A stretch of 64,000 nt of DNA from Emticicia aquatilis. GTDB lineage: Bacteria > Bacteroidota > Bacteroidia > Cytophagales > Spirosomataceae. The stretch covers positions 79,438-143,437 of the forward strand of contig NZ_BMKK01000014.1 in assembly GCF_014644295.1 (NCBI RefSeq). The letters are read 5' to 3'. A model generated the notes under the pieces. It did no database searches. It was not told the origin of the DNA and saw nothing but the letters and a program-made list of their open reading frames with translations. A program made the position numbers and the translations under genes. Shown here one piece after another: positions 23,504 to 31,547 of this stretch. Position 1 is the stretch's first letter. Every line of letters begins with the position of its first letter.

Positions 23504-23704
23504 ATGATTAAAAAAGGCATTGATTTAAAAAAATCAATTCACAAAAAAAATTTAGTAACAGACTTTTCAGAAATGGAAAGATTTAAATTAACAGATGCAG
23601 AAATAAGAAATATCTACCCCAAAATAAATGATGAAGAGATAGGGTTTCTCAAAGAAATTTTAGTAGATTTTGCTAAAATGCTCTATAATAACAACAACAA
23701 TTAA
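23504..23704 (+). CDS. Small protein preceding the large serine recombinase
   Basis: A 66-residue protein, lysine-rich at the N-terminus (MIKKGIDLKKSIHKKNLVTD), then helical (FKLTDAEIRNIYPKINDEE; IGFLKEILVDFAKMLY). It is 11 bp upstream of the recombinase in the same operon. Small genes in this position often encode recombination directionality factors or regulators, but no motif here proves it. The name is left open. Confidence 0.55.
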   Translation: MIKKGIDLKKSIHKKNLVTDFSEMERFKLTDAEIRNIYPKINDEEIGFLKEILVDFAKMLYNNNNN

Positions 23705-23715
23705 ATAAATTTAGA

Positions 23716-25377
23716 ATGAATAAAAATAGTAATTTATCAGCTTTTAATAGCTTAATAAAAAGTAAGGAAAAATCTGTAAAAAAATCTAATAAGGTAGTTA
23801 TTTATACACGAATTTCAAGTGTTGGTCAAGCGGACAATTTTAGTTTATCAAACCAAGATAAAACAATCCGAGACTTTTGCAAAGAGAAAGGTTTTGTAAT
23901 TATACGAGAGTTTGGAAATATACATGAAAGTGCTAAAAATGATGAAAGTAGAAAAGAATTTAACAATATGCTTAAATTTGTTAAAAAGCAAAATGGTGAT
24001 ATTTTTGGTATTGTGGTGTTTGCAATAGATAGATTTTCTCGTAGTGGAGGAAAGGCTATTGAAATTTTAGAAGACTTAGTAACAAAAAAAATGATTCATT
24101 TAATAGAAGCAAAATCGGGTATTGACTCAACATCCGATAGAGGTTATCTTACAATTTTAGAGGCTTTGCTTCAAAGTAAAAAAGAAAATGTAACAAAACA
24201 GGAGAGGGTTATTCCAGGGATGAGAACTTTTGTATCTCAAGGCAAATGGTTAGGCAAAGTTCCACGTGGTTATACTCTTTTTGGACCAAGGGCAACAGAA
24301 GAACATCGTTATGCAAAAGTACAAAGAATTGAGGTTAATTCCGATGGAAGACTATTACAAGAAGCCTTCAAATGGAAGCTATCAGGTAATTATTCAGATA
24401 CTATGATTCTAAAAGAATTACGAATTAAAGGACTAATTATTCCGAAACAAACAATTAGTAGTATATGGAGAAATCCTTTTTATTGTGGGGTTTCAACAAA
24501 TTCATTACTTGAAAACGAAGAGGCTATTAAAGGAAATTGGGAAGCAATAATATCAATAAGCGATTTCTTTAAATTAGAAAAAATTCTTAAAAAAAATAAG
24601 AGTGGTTATAAACATAACAAAGTAGATGAATGTAAACCCTTAAATGCCTTTCTAAAATGTCATCAATGTGAAAATAAACTAACCAGCTATGAAAATAAGA
24701 AGAAAAAGCTTTTTTATTATAAATGTAATTATTGCAAAGGAGTTAGTCTTAATGCTATTACAAAACCAAAATCAAATAATATTGGTGCAAATGAACTTTT
24801 TATAGAATTATTAGATAAATACAAAATCAATCAATCCTTTTCTTTTCTAATTGAGAAACAAATGAAAAAAATCTATACAGCTATTAATACAATGGAAGCA
24901 AATAAAGAAAAGGATATTAAAAATAAAATAAAGAATCTTGAAAGCGAATTGAACAGTGTACACATTAGATTTGGAAAAAGCCAACTTACAAAAAAAGTGT
25001 ATGACTTAACAGTACAGTCAATAGAAGAGGAATTATCAGAATTGAATAAGAATTTAAAAAACACTAACCCAAAATTATCTAACCAAGAAGATTTAATAAA
25101 AAAATCTCTCGAAAGCCTTCAAAATATAGGAAATATATGGGTTTCGAGTACATTTGAAGTGAAAAAAGCATTACAAAATACACTATTTCCTTCGGGTGTA
25201 TTCTTTGATAAGAAAAATCACACATATCTAACCAAAGATGTTAACTCTTTTTTACTTGTAAGTAACTACCTATCAAGCAATTATGAATGCAAAAAAAATG
25301 AGACTTTCAATCAAATTGATGAAAAGTCTCATTTAGTAGCGGGAACAGGACTCGAACCTGTGACCTTTGGGTTATGA
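23716..25377 (+). CDS. Large serine recombinase (integrase) reading into tRNA-fMet
   Basis: A 553-residue protein. The resolvase domain has VVIYTRISSVGQADN (residues 27-41, nucleophile Ser34) and VFAIDRFSRSGGKAIEILEDL; a Recombinase domain (GKVPRGYTLFG; ILKELRIKGLIIPKQTISSIWRNPFY) and a zinc ribbon with CHQC and CNYC follow, then a coiled coil (KNKIKNLESELNSVHIRFGK). It catalyses integration and excision of the island. The last 14 residues, LVAGTGLEPVTFGL, are translated from the antisense strand of the tRNA gene and the stop codon overlaps the anticodon, so the gene's 3' end coincides with the target site. Confidence 0.92.
   Translation: MNKNSNLSAFNSLIKSKEKSVKKSNKVVIYTRISSVGQADNFSLSNQDKTIRDFCKEKGFVIIREFGNIHESAKNDESRKEFNNMLKFVKKQNGDIFGIVVFAIDRFSRSGGKAIEILEDLVTKKMIHLIEAKSGIDSTSDRGYLTILEALLQSKKENVTKQERVIPGMRTFVSQGKWLGKVPRGYTLFGPRATEEHRYAKVQRIEVNSDGRLLQEAFKWKLSGNYSDTMILKELRIKGLIIPKQTISSIWRNPFYCGVSTNSLLENEEAIKGNWEAIISISDFFKLEKILKKNKSGYKHNKVDECKPLNAFLKCHQCENKLTSYENKKKKLFYYKCNYCKGVSLNAITKPKSNNIGANELFIELLDKYKINQSFSFLIEKQMKKIYTAINTMEANKEKDIKNKIKNLESELNSVHIRFGKSQLTKKVYDLTVQSIEEELSELNKNLKNTNPKLSNQEDLIKKSLESLQNIGNIWVSSTFEVKKALQNTLFPSGVFFDKKNHTYLTKDVNSFLLVSNYLSSNYECKKNETFNQIDEKSHLVAGTGLEPVTFGL
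25291..25334 (-). terminator. Terminator of the tRNA-fMet transcript
   Basis: On the minus strand, a 12-bp perfect stem (25334-25323 with 25307-25296) around AAATGAGACTTT, a 15-nt loop, then eight T's. It lies right after the tRNA and inside the recombinase coding sequence. Confidence 0.85.
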
Positions 25378-25409
25378 GCCCAACGAGCTGCCAACTGCTC
25401 CATCCCGCG
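25337..25409 (-). tRNA. Initiator tRNA-Met (CAU)
   Basis: A 73-nt cloverleaf on the minus strand: acceptor arm CGCGGGA/TCCCGCT, D-arm GAGC/GCTC, anticodon stem TTGGG/CCCAA with loop CTCATAA (anticodon CAT, complement of 25374-25376), and T-arm ACAGG/CCTGT with TTCGAGT loop. Two initiator hallmarks are visible: no Watson-Crick pair at 1-72 (C-U) and three G-C pairs (GGG/CCC) at the base of the anticodon stem. The CCA end is not encoded. A -7 box TACCTTTG (25433-25440, minus strand) is placed to transcribe it. Confidence 0.93.
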
Positions 25410-25432
25410 ATGTTGTTCCATATATCGGACTG

Positions 25433-25440
25433 CAAAGGTA
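25433..25440 (-). promoter_or_regulatory. -7 box of the tRNA-fMet promoter
   Basis: TACCTTTG on the minus strand; predicted start about 17 nt before the tRNA 5' end. Confidence 0.6.
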
Positions 25441-25464
25441 CGAGAAAATTTCACAATAAAAAAC

Positions 25465-25472
25465 TATCTTTG
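25465..25472 (+). promoter_or_regulatory. -7 box of the era promoter
   Basis: TATCTTTG fits TAnnTTTG and lies 48 bp upstream of the era ATG. It is divergent from the tRNA promoter. Confidence 0.55.
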
Positions 25473-25519
25473 CAAAAAAATAAAAAAAACACGATTATTT
25501 TTTGTCGTGACCAATTCAA

Positions 25520-26428
25520 ATGCAAGAAGAAATCATTTCTCCCGACCACAAGGCGGGCTTTATTAGTATCGTTGGAAAACCAAACGTCGGTAAATCGACG
25601 TTGATGAATATTCTCGTAGGTGAGCGACTTTCAATCATTACCTCGAAAGCCCAAACCACTCGCCACCGTATCATGGGTATTGTGAATGGTGTGCATGAAG
25701 GCACCGACTTCCAGTTGGTGTACTCCGACACGCCCGGTATCATCAAACCGATATATGAATTGCATAAATCAATGATGCACTTTGTGCATGGCTCGCTCGA
25801 AGACGCCGACGTAATTTTGTTTGTAACGGATATTTTCGAAAAGCACGATGAAGATGATGTTATCACCAAACTTCAGCATACAGAAACGCCTATTCTGTTA
25901 ATTATCAACAAAATAGACTTGGCAACGCCTGAGCAAATCGAAGAAAAAGTAAGTTACTGGAAAGAAAACTTCAAGGCCGTTGAGGTGATTCCGATTTCGG
26001 CATTGCACCAACAAAATGTTGATGGTTTGTTTTCAAAAATTATTGGATTTTTGCCAGTTCATCACCCATATTTCCCGAAAGATGAATTGACCGATAAGCC
26101 CGAACGCTTCTTTGCGGCCGAAATTATCCGTGAAAAAATCTTTACGAATTATACGAAAGAAGTACCGTATAGCTGCGAAGTGGTGATTACGAGTTTCAAA
26201 GAAAAAGAGGATATGATTGTGGTAAGTGCCGAAATTTATGTGGAACGAACTACTCAGCGTGCGATTCTGTTGGGGCATAAAGGCGAACGTATCAAGAAAG
26301 TGGGTATTGAGGCTCGTCAAGAAATGGAAAACTTCTTCGGTAAGAAAATTTTCTTGGAGCAGTACATCAGAGTTGAGCCAGATTGGCGAAATAAACGCCA
26401 AAAATTGGAGCGATTTGGGTATGAGTGA
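25520..26428 (+). CDS. era: GTPase Era
   Basis: A 302-residue protein. G domain: GKPNVGKSTLMN (G1, about residue 18), QTTRHRIMG (G2), SDTPGI (G3), NKID (G4, about 133), SAL (G5). The C-terminal KH domain has the signature VERTTQRAILLGHKGERIKKVG. Era binds the 3' end of 16S rRNA and acts in 30S subunit assembly. Length is typical. It starts the core region right of the island. Confidence 0.97.
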   Translation: MQEEIISPDHKAGFISIVGKPNVGKSTLMNILVGERLSIITSKAQTTRHRIMGIVNGVHEGTDFQLVYSDTPGIIKPIYELHKSMMHFVHGSLEDADVILFVTDIFEKHDEDDVITKLQHTETPILLIINKIDLATPEQIEEKVSYWKENFKAVEVIPISALHQQNVDGLFSKIIGFLPVHHPYFPKDELTDKPERFFAAEIIREKIFTNYTKEVPYSCEVVITSFKEKEDMIVVSAEIYVERTTQRAILLGHKGERIKKVGIEARQEMENFFGKKIFLEQYIRVEPDWRNKRQKLERFGYE

Positions 26429-26435
26429 TATTTCT

Positions 26436-26529
26436 TTACCACGGAGACACGGACGGTTCGCCGCTGCGATTACACAGAGTTTCACGGAAAAATTCGTGTT
26501 AATCTATGCAATCCGTGTCTCCGTGGTAA
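26436..26529. repeat. Long inverted repeat between era and the EamA gene
   Basis: 18-bp perfect arms (26436-26453 and 26512-26529) around TTACCACGGAGACACGGA with a 58-bp interior containing more half-matching pieces. CACGGAGACACGGA-type repeats are widespread in Bacteroidota and other genomes. It can form a transcript hairpin but has no T-run. Confidence 0.7.
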
Positions 26530-26570
26530 CAAAAAGTTAAGTATGAAAATTATCAATATTTGAAAAAGCC

Positions 26571-27470
26571 ATGTTCTATCTTCTTCTAAGCATTATTTTT
26601 TCGGTTTTGTTGTTGACAAACTTTCGTTTGTACCCAAAATTTGGCATTAGCACTTTTCAGGCAATTGCATTTAACTACCCTATTTGTTTTTTGACTGGGC
26701 TGGCTCTAATGCCTGAAGGACAAAGTTTTGAACTCAATTTTTCGGAAAATTGGACATTCTACGCCCTTATTTTGGGTGTTGGTTTTATCATAACTTTCTT
26801 ATTATCAGGATTTTCTACCCAACGAATGGGAATGACGGCAACTTCACTGGCCAATAATATTTCGTTGGTGATTCCTGTACTTTGTAGTTTATTGATTTTC
26901 AAAACACAGGGACGCCCATTTGATGGATTAAATTATTTAGGCTTGGCTCTTGCCTTGGGAGCAGTTGCACTTAGTACGTTCAAGAAAAGCAATGAGAAAG
27001 TATCGGGCAAAGGCTTAGATTTTCTTTTGCCTGTGGCGGTTTTTTTGATGTACGGCGTTACGAATACTTCGATTAACTACTTGAATATCAACTTTATAAA
27101 ATCGGCAGACCGCACCGTACCTGTTACGCTTGTGATGGTTTTTGGGGCGATTTTGGCGGGAATGATTGTGCTGGTGATTCGAGTAATTCGTGGACAAGAA
27201 AAGATTGAATTGAAGAATATTTTGGCCAGTATTACGCTTGGTGTTCCTAATTTCTTATCGTTCTATTTCTTAATTTTGGCACTAACTGCCTACGGAAATA
27301 GCGGTGCGTTTGTTTATCCGCTTTATAATATCGGCGTTATTTTGGTTTCGGCCTTAGTAGCTTTTGTTTTCTTCAAAGAAAAACTCACTACACTCAATAA
27401 AATCGGACTTTTGTTGGCAGTTGCGGCCATAGGTCTGATTTCATGGCAAGATATTCAAGGTTTGTTTTAA
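26571..27470 (+). CDS. EamA/DMT-superfamily membrane transporter
   Basis: A 299-residue protein with about ten hydrophobic helices, arranged as two halves of five (the second begins near FLLPVAVFLMYGVTNTSINYL). Glycine-rich packing (LGLALALGAVALSTF) and the final helix (IGLLLAVAAIGLISW) resemble EamA-type drug/metabolite exporters. The substrate is unknown. It has a short N-terminus typical of the superfamily. Confidence 0.8.
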   Translation: MFYLLLSIIFSVLLLTNFRLYPKFGISTFQAIAFNYPICFLTGLALMPEGQSFELNFSENWTFYALILGVGFIITFLLSGFSTQRMGMTATSLANNISLVIPVLCSLLIFKTQGRPFDGLNYLGLALALGAVALSTFKKSNEKVSGKGLDFLLPVAVFLMYGVTNTSINYLNINFIKSADRTVPVTLVMVFGAILAGMIVLVIRVIRGQEKIELKNILASITLGVPNFLSFYFLILALTAYGNSGAFVYPLYNIGVILVSALVAFVFFKEKLTTLNKIGLLLAVAAIGLISWQDIQGLF

Positions 27471-27522
27471 GTTGTAATAATCTATCTTCCTGATAATCAA
27501 TAGTTTTCTGCATATTTTTTTG

Positions 27523-27530
27523 TACCTTTG
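27523..27530 (+). promoter_or_regulatory. -7 box of the der promoter
   Basis: TACCTTTG matches TAnnTTTG. The resulting leader is about 120 nt and contains a small hairpin TTCTC-GCAA-GAGAA at 27601-27614 with a GNRA loop. Confidence 0.6.
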
Positions 27531-27659
27531 CACCCCCGTTGTGGGATACAATCTTTTATTTACGTCGATTGTAGACAAAAACATCGACAATTTTTCACAG
27601 TTCTCGCAAGAGAATCACTGTTTATTGTTTCAAAAACGATAACCGTTTACTGATTTTTT

Positions 27660-28970
27660 ATGGCAAATATTGTTGCAATCGTAGGCCGACCGAATGTCGG
27701 CAAATCTACTCTTTTTAATCGCCTTATCGAGAGCCGTGTGGCCATCACCGATAATATGCCTGGCGTAACCCGTGACCGTCATTACGGACAAGCGGTTTGG
27801 ACTGAAAAATTTTTCACAGTTATTGATACTGGTGGCTATGTAGTTGGTTCGGAAGATACTTTCGAGGCTGCCATTCGTGAGCAAGTCGAGATAGCTATCG
27901 AAGAATCGACTGTTATTTTGTTTGTGGTTGATACCATGACTGGTTTGACCGATTTAGATAATGACTTTGCTAATGTTTTGCGTCGTTCTAAAAAACCCGT
28001 TTATGTAGTGGCCAATAAAGCCGAAACCTTCGAGCGTCATCAGACTGCCGCTGAGTTTTATGCAATGGGTTTGGGCGAAGAGATTTTTCCGATTTCGGCT
28101 GCTGATGGTAGCGGAACTGGAGAATTACTCGATGCTGTTGTAAAGAATTTTGATGATGAGGGCGTAGAAAACCCAGATGCGGGTATTCCGAGAATTGCGA
28201 TTTTGGGTCGTCCGAATGTTGGAAAATCATCTTTCTTGAATGCTTTGACAGGCAAAGATAGAAGTATCGTAAACAGCATGGCTGGCACAACCCGTGATGC
28301 GATTGATACACACTATAAGCTTTTTGGAAAAGATTTTATTTTGACTGATACGGCGGGTATTCGTAAGAAAGCCAAAGTACAGGAAAATATTGAGTTTTAT
28401 TCGACACTCCGCTCAGTAAAAGCACTCGAAAACTCAGATGTTTGTTTGGTTTTGATTGATGCTTCGGTGGGCTTAGAAATGCAGGATATTAGCATCATTG
28501 GTCACGCTCACAACGCTAAAAAAGCCATTGTTTTGATGGTAAATAAGTGGGATTTGGTGGAGAAAGACTCAAAAACGGCCGATACAATGAAGAAAGCAAT
28601 CTTAGACAGATTGGCTCCGATGAATTATATGCCCGTTATTTTTGCTTCGGTAATTGAAAAACAGCGTATTTTCCAAGTGATTGAGAAAGTTATGGAAGTG
28701 TATGAGAATAAGACTCAGAAAATTACGACTTCAAGACTCAACGAAGTGATGTTGCCGATTATCGAGCGTACGCCACCACCGATGTTGAAAGGTAAACAAA
28801 TTAAAATAAAATACTGTGTGCAAGTGCCTACGCCTTCACCAACTTTTATTTTCTTCTGTAATTTACCGCAATACGTGCAGGAATCTTATTCTCGTTTCTT
28901 GCAAAACAAACTCCGTGAAAACTTCGGTTTTGAGGGCGTGGCTATTACAGTATTCTTTAGAGCGAAGTAA
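27660..28970 (+). CDS. der: GTPase Der (EngA)
   Basis: A 436-residue protein with two tandem GTPase domains. First: GRPNVGKSTLFNRL (residue 9), DTGGY, NKAE. Second: GRPNVGKSSFLNALTG (about 182), DTAGI, NKWD (about 297). A C-terminal KH-like domain contains RTPPPMLKGKQIKIKY. Der is essential for 50S ribosome assembly. It lies close to era and the EamA gene on the same strand but has its own promoter. Confidence 0.97.
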   Translation: MANIVAIVGRPNVGKSTLFNRLIESRVAITDNMPGVTRDRHYGQAVWTEKFFTVIDTGGYVVGSEDTFEAAIREQVEIAIEESTVILFVVDTMTGLTDLDNDFANVLRRSKKPVYVVANKAETFERHQTAAEFYAMGLGEEIFPISAADGSGTGELLDAVVKNFDDEGVENPDAGIPRIAILGRPNVGKSSFLNALTGKDRSIVNSMAGTTRDAIDTHYKLFGKDFILTDTAGIRKKAKVQENIEFYSTLRSVKALENSDVCLVLIDASVGLEMQDISIIGHAHNAKKAIVLMVNKWDLVEKDSKTADTMKKAILDRLAPMNYMPVIFASVIEKQRIFQVIEKVMEVYENKTQKITTSRLNEVMLPIIERTPPPMLKGKQIKIKYCVQVPTPSPTFIFFCNLPQYVQESYSRFLQNKLRENFGFEGVAITVFFRAK

Positions 28971-29037
28971 GTCGAATGACGAATGATTGCGAATGACGAT
29001 TTACGAATAGTCTATTGACAATCAAAAACCTATAATA

Positions 29038-29068
29038 AAAAAATCCTCGCCGAAACGAGGATTTTTTT
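29038..29068. terminator. Terminator between der and the DsbD-like gene
   Basis: AATCCTCG with CGAGGATT around a 6-nt loop, flanked by A's and T's; it can work in both directions between these convergent genes. Confidence 0.85.
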
Positions 29069-29102
29069 TATGCGTTTAAAACCAATAACCAGTTTACCAA
29101 TA

Positions 29103-29564
29103 TCAAATTGTCTTAACATCAAACTTGAATTTATCTTTGTTTGGTACGCACTTGCCATCTTTGGTGGTACAAGTTTGGCACTCGATTTTTCCTTCGATGA
29201 TTGGATTGGCCTTCGTTATTTTCACTTTCTGAATAAACTTAGCTTCATGCTCGAAATACTGCACTTTTCCGCCCCAAATTTCATCGTATTTCTCTTTTGG
29301 TTTCACTGGCGTGAGTTTCCCGACAACTTGATAGCCTTCGGTTTTTGTGAAATTTACTGATGTCGGCAATGGCCCTTCCACTTTTAGTTGAGAAGAATAC
29401 ATATACCAATTATCATCAATTTTGGCTGTGAAAACTAAATCTATTGTTTCGCCAACTTTGGCTAATGTTTTTGAAGGCGTAAATGTCCATTTAGCAGGTT
29501 TTAAAATCTGAGCCGATGCCGCAAATGATGAAGCAACAAATAATAAAAAGAGTATTTTTTTCAT
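29103..29564 (-). CDS. Secreted DsbD alpha-domain-like protein
   Basis: A 153-residue protein with signal peptide MKKILFLLFVASSFAASAQ. The mature part is one immunoglobulin-like domain matching the N-terminal domain of DsbD (alpha domain): VGETIDLVFTAKIDDNWYMYSSQ, then a C-terminal segment IIEGKIECQTCTTKDGKCVP with three cysteines. In DsbD this domain hands electrons to periplasmic partners; here the membrane and thioredoxin domains are missing, so it is a stand-alone module. Its partner is not in the window. Confidence 0.75.
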   Translation of the reverse strand: MKKILFLLFVASSFAASAQILKPAKWTFTPSKTLAKVGETIDLVFTAKIDDNWYMYSSQLKVEGPLPTSVNFTKTEGYQVVGKLTPVKPKEKYDEIWGGKVQYFEHEAKFIQKVKITKANPIIEGKIECQTCTTKDGKCVPNKDKFKFDVKTI

Positions 29565-29594
29565 TTTTTGAATATAAAATTAATTGATATTTAT

Positions 29595-29626
29595 AAGGTC
29601 GGCGAGGTTCGAACCTCGCCGACCTT
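29595..29626. repeat. Perfect 32-bp palindrome
   Basis: AAGGTCGGCGAGGTTC is followed immediately by its exact complement, with no spacer (centre TTCGAA). It lies between the exonuclease and DsbD-like genes on the minus strand. It is the most GC-rich stretch of the intergenic DNA nearby and looks like a dispersed REP-like element. Confidence 0.85.
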
Positions 29627-29633
29627 GCTGAAA

Positions 29634-30377
29634 CTACAAAAGTACTTCAATATTTTCTTCTTCTATTAACGCACAATTATTCATTTTCATATATAGCTGC
29701 GTTAAAACTACAACATCAGCCGCACAATATCGTTCGATTTTTGCTCTATCTTTTTCAACATGATACACATGATTCACTTGGTCGCCACTGATTTCACTCT
29801 TACTACTCGGAATATCAAAAATCGCTGCCAGCAAATCTAAGCCCGTAAAGTGCTTATAATCACCAAATTTCCAAAGGTCGAGCGTATCCAAATGATTTAT
29901 TTCCCACGGTTTTTTACCCGATATTTGCAAAACCCTCGGCAAACCGATTCCATTGACCAACATTCGGCGACACAAATATGCAAAATCAAATTCTTTGCCG
30001 TTGTGAGCACAAAGCATCAAATTACTACCTGCTTTATGTTTTTCGACAATCTTCTTGAAGGCTTGCAAAACCTCTCGCTCGTCGTCTCCACCAATCATTT
30101 TTACTCGAAGCGATGGTTTATTTTCTTCATCAAACATTATTCCCCCAACACCTATGCAAAGCACCTTGCCAAATTCGGCATAGATTCCTGCTTTTTTCAA
30201 ATAAAACTCTCCGTCTGACAGGTTTTCTTCGTTATTTAGATAGACTGCTTTTTTAAGCCAAAGTTTTTGCAGTCGCTCGTCAAGTAGCTCAAAATCAGGC
30301 ACTTGCGAAACCGTTTCGATGTCAATGAATAAGACATTTTTTAGGTGTTTGACAAAAGCATCATCTATCATAATCAT
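29634..30377 (-). CDS. 3'-5' exonuclease (PolB-associated DnaQ-like)
   Basis: A 247-residue protein. Exo motifs: NVLFIDIETVSQVP (ExoI, Asp-x-Glu, about residue 15), LCAHNGKEFDFAYL (ExoII, about 125) and IERYCAADVVVLTQLY (ExoIII, Tyr...Asp, about 217). The arrangement is that of the predicted 3'-5' exonuclease family related to DNA polymerase B proofreading domains. It probably degrades DNA or RNA 3' ends in the cytoplasm; the physiological role is not known. MIM at the N-terminus leaves two possible starts. Confidence 0.85.
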   Translation of the reverse strand: MIMIDDAFVKHLKNVLFIDIETVSQVPDFELLDERLQKLWLKKAVYLNNEENLSDGEFYLKKAGIYAEFGKVLCIGVGGIMFDEENKPSLRVKMIGGDDEREVLQAFKKIVEKHKAGSNLMLCAHNGKEFDFAYLCRRMLVNGIGLPRVLQISGKKPWEINHLDTLDLWKFGDYKHFTGLDLLAAIFDIPSSKSEISGDQVNHVYHVEKDRAKIERYCAADVVVLTQLYMKMNNCALIEEENIEVLL

Positions 30378-30429
30378 AGGTGTTTAAGTGTTGGATTTCA
30401 GACTTCATTTTTGAGCAAAAGTTACATAA

Positions 30430-30519
30430 TGTGGTGCGAACCGAGCGACGGCCGCATCCTGTTCGCTGTAATATTCAGTCAGAAAACGTCATAATAGCGA
30501 ACAGAATGTTCGCACCACA
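30430..30519. repeat. Palindromic repeat overlapping the end of the acyltransferase gene
   Basis: Outer arms TGTGGTGCGAAC (30430-30441) and its complement (30508-30519); inner arms CTGTTCGCT (30459-30467) and its complement (30496-30504). The left half carries about 13 extra bases between the arms. The acyltransferase gene's last codons (VVRTFCSLL and stop at 30489) are encoded by the right half. Confidence 0.75.
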
Positions 30520-31331
30520 AAGAACATAATCAACCAATATAAAGGCATTAGTACAATCATTAGGCCAATCGTGATGGAATCGAAAAAGACGATTCCTCTC
30601 GTGAGTTTTTTTGAAATAAAAGTGGCCAACCAAATTGCAGGAAAATGCGTGATGTATCCGAGCGTGAAAAGCGGTGCTTGTGCAGGCGACAGTTTAGGGA
30701 AATTCCAGCTTAAAATCTGGTTGAGTTTTTCGGTCAAAACTTCATTGAATCGGCGTAAAAAAACACCATCTTCGGCAGGATTCGGCAAATCTGCCTTTTG
30801 GATTGCTTCACCAAAACTTAAGTTTATTACTTTTCCATAAGTTGTAAAAGTATTGTAAGTAATAGCTACTGGAATTACTGTCAACGAAATTTCATCTCCC
30901 CATGCCTTCTGAGCCAAACGCCCAGTTCCTTTTTTGAGTGGTAAAAGTTTTGTCTGGTTGGTGCAGAGTCCTTCCGAGAAAATCAGTACCATTTCGCCTT
31001 GTTTGAAAAGTTCGATACACTTCTTGAAAGTCTCATCATTATCTCCCAAATGCTCTTTTCCTTCCGAAAGACGATGCACAGGCATCATAAAAAGGCTCGA
31101 GAGAGCTTTTTTTGCTAAACTTTTCTTGAAAACATCACCACGAGCCAACGACCAAATGCGTCGGTCGAGCGTACAACATAATAAAACCGCATCAAAAAAC
31201 GAATTGGCGTGCGTAGAAGCCAACATAACTGCCCCCGATTTTGGTATATTTTCGAGGCCTGTATTTTTAATTCGTTTGATAAAAAATTTCAGCAGAAACG
31301 TAACAAAAGGACGTAAGATATAATAAAGCAA
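30489..31331 (-). CDS. Lysophospholipid acyltransferase (PlsC-like)
   Basis: A 280-residue protein starting at TTG (no earlier or near ATG). An acyltransferase domain is visible: STHANSFFDAVLL near residue 40 (catalytic His and Asp, here with five residues between them, as in a Bacteroidota subgroup), VFKKSLAKKALSSLFMMPVHR, then FSEGLCTNQTKLLPLKKGTGRLA (FPEG-like motif). The C-terminus has two hydrophobic helices, so it is in the inner membrane. It would acylate a lysophospholipid or glycerol-3-phosphate. The last nine residues come from a repeat element. Confidence 0.82.
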   Translation of the reverse strand: MLYYILRPFVTFLLKFFIKRIKNTGLENIPKSGAVMLASTHANSFFDAVLLCCTLDRRIWSLARGDVFKKSLAKKALSSLFMMPVHRLSEGKEHLGDNDETFKKCIELFKQGEMVLIFSEGLCTNQTKLLPLKKGTGRLAQKAWGDEISLTVIPVAITYNTFTTYGKVINLSFGEAIQKADLPNPAEDGVFLRRFNEVLTEKLNQILSWNFPKLSPAQAPLFTLGYITHFPAIWLATFISKKLTRGIVFFDSITIGLMIVLMPLYWLIMFFVVRTFCSLL

Positions 31332-31547
31332 TTGACAAGGATGTTTAGGTGAAAGTTTTTAGTAATTCAAAAATCTGAATAAAAATCTTTCCGACCAAAT
31401 AGATTTTTGATTTTGGCACTTGTTTGACATTAAATTGTAGTTTTCTGCCGAATATTTCAAAAAAACCAAATTCTCTTTGGTTTTGCTATTGATGGCTGTA
31501 ATTTCGTTTGTGTTTTACAACAAAACAGCTTGATTCTAAACAAAAAC

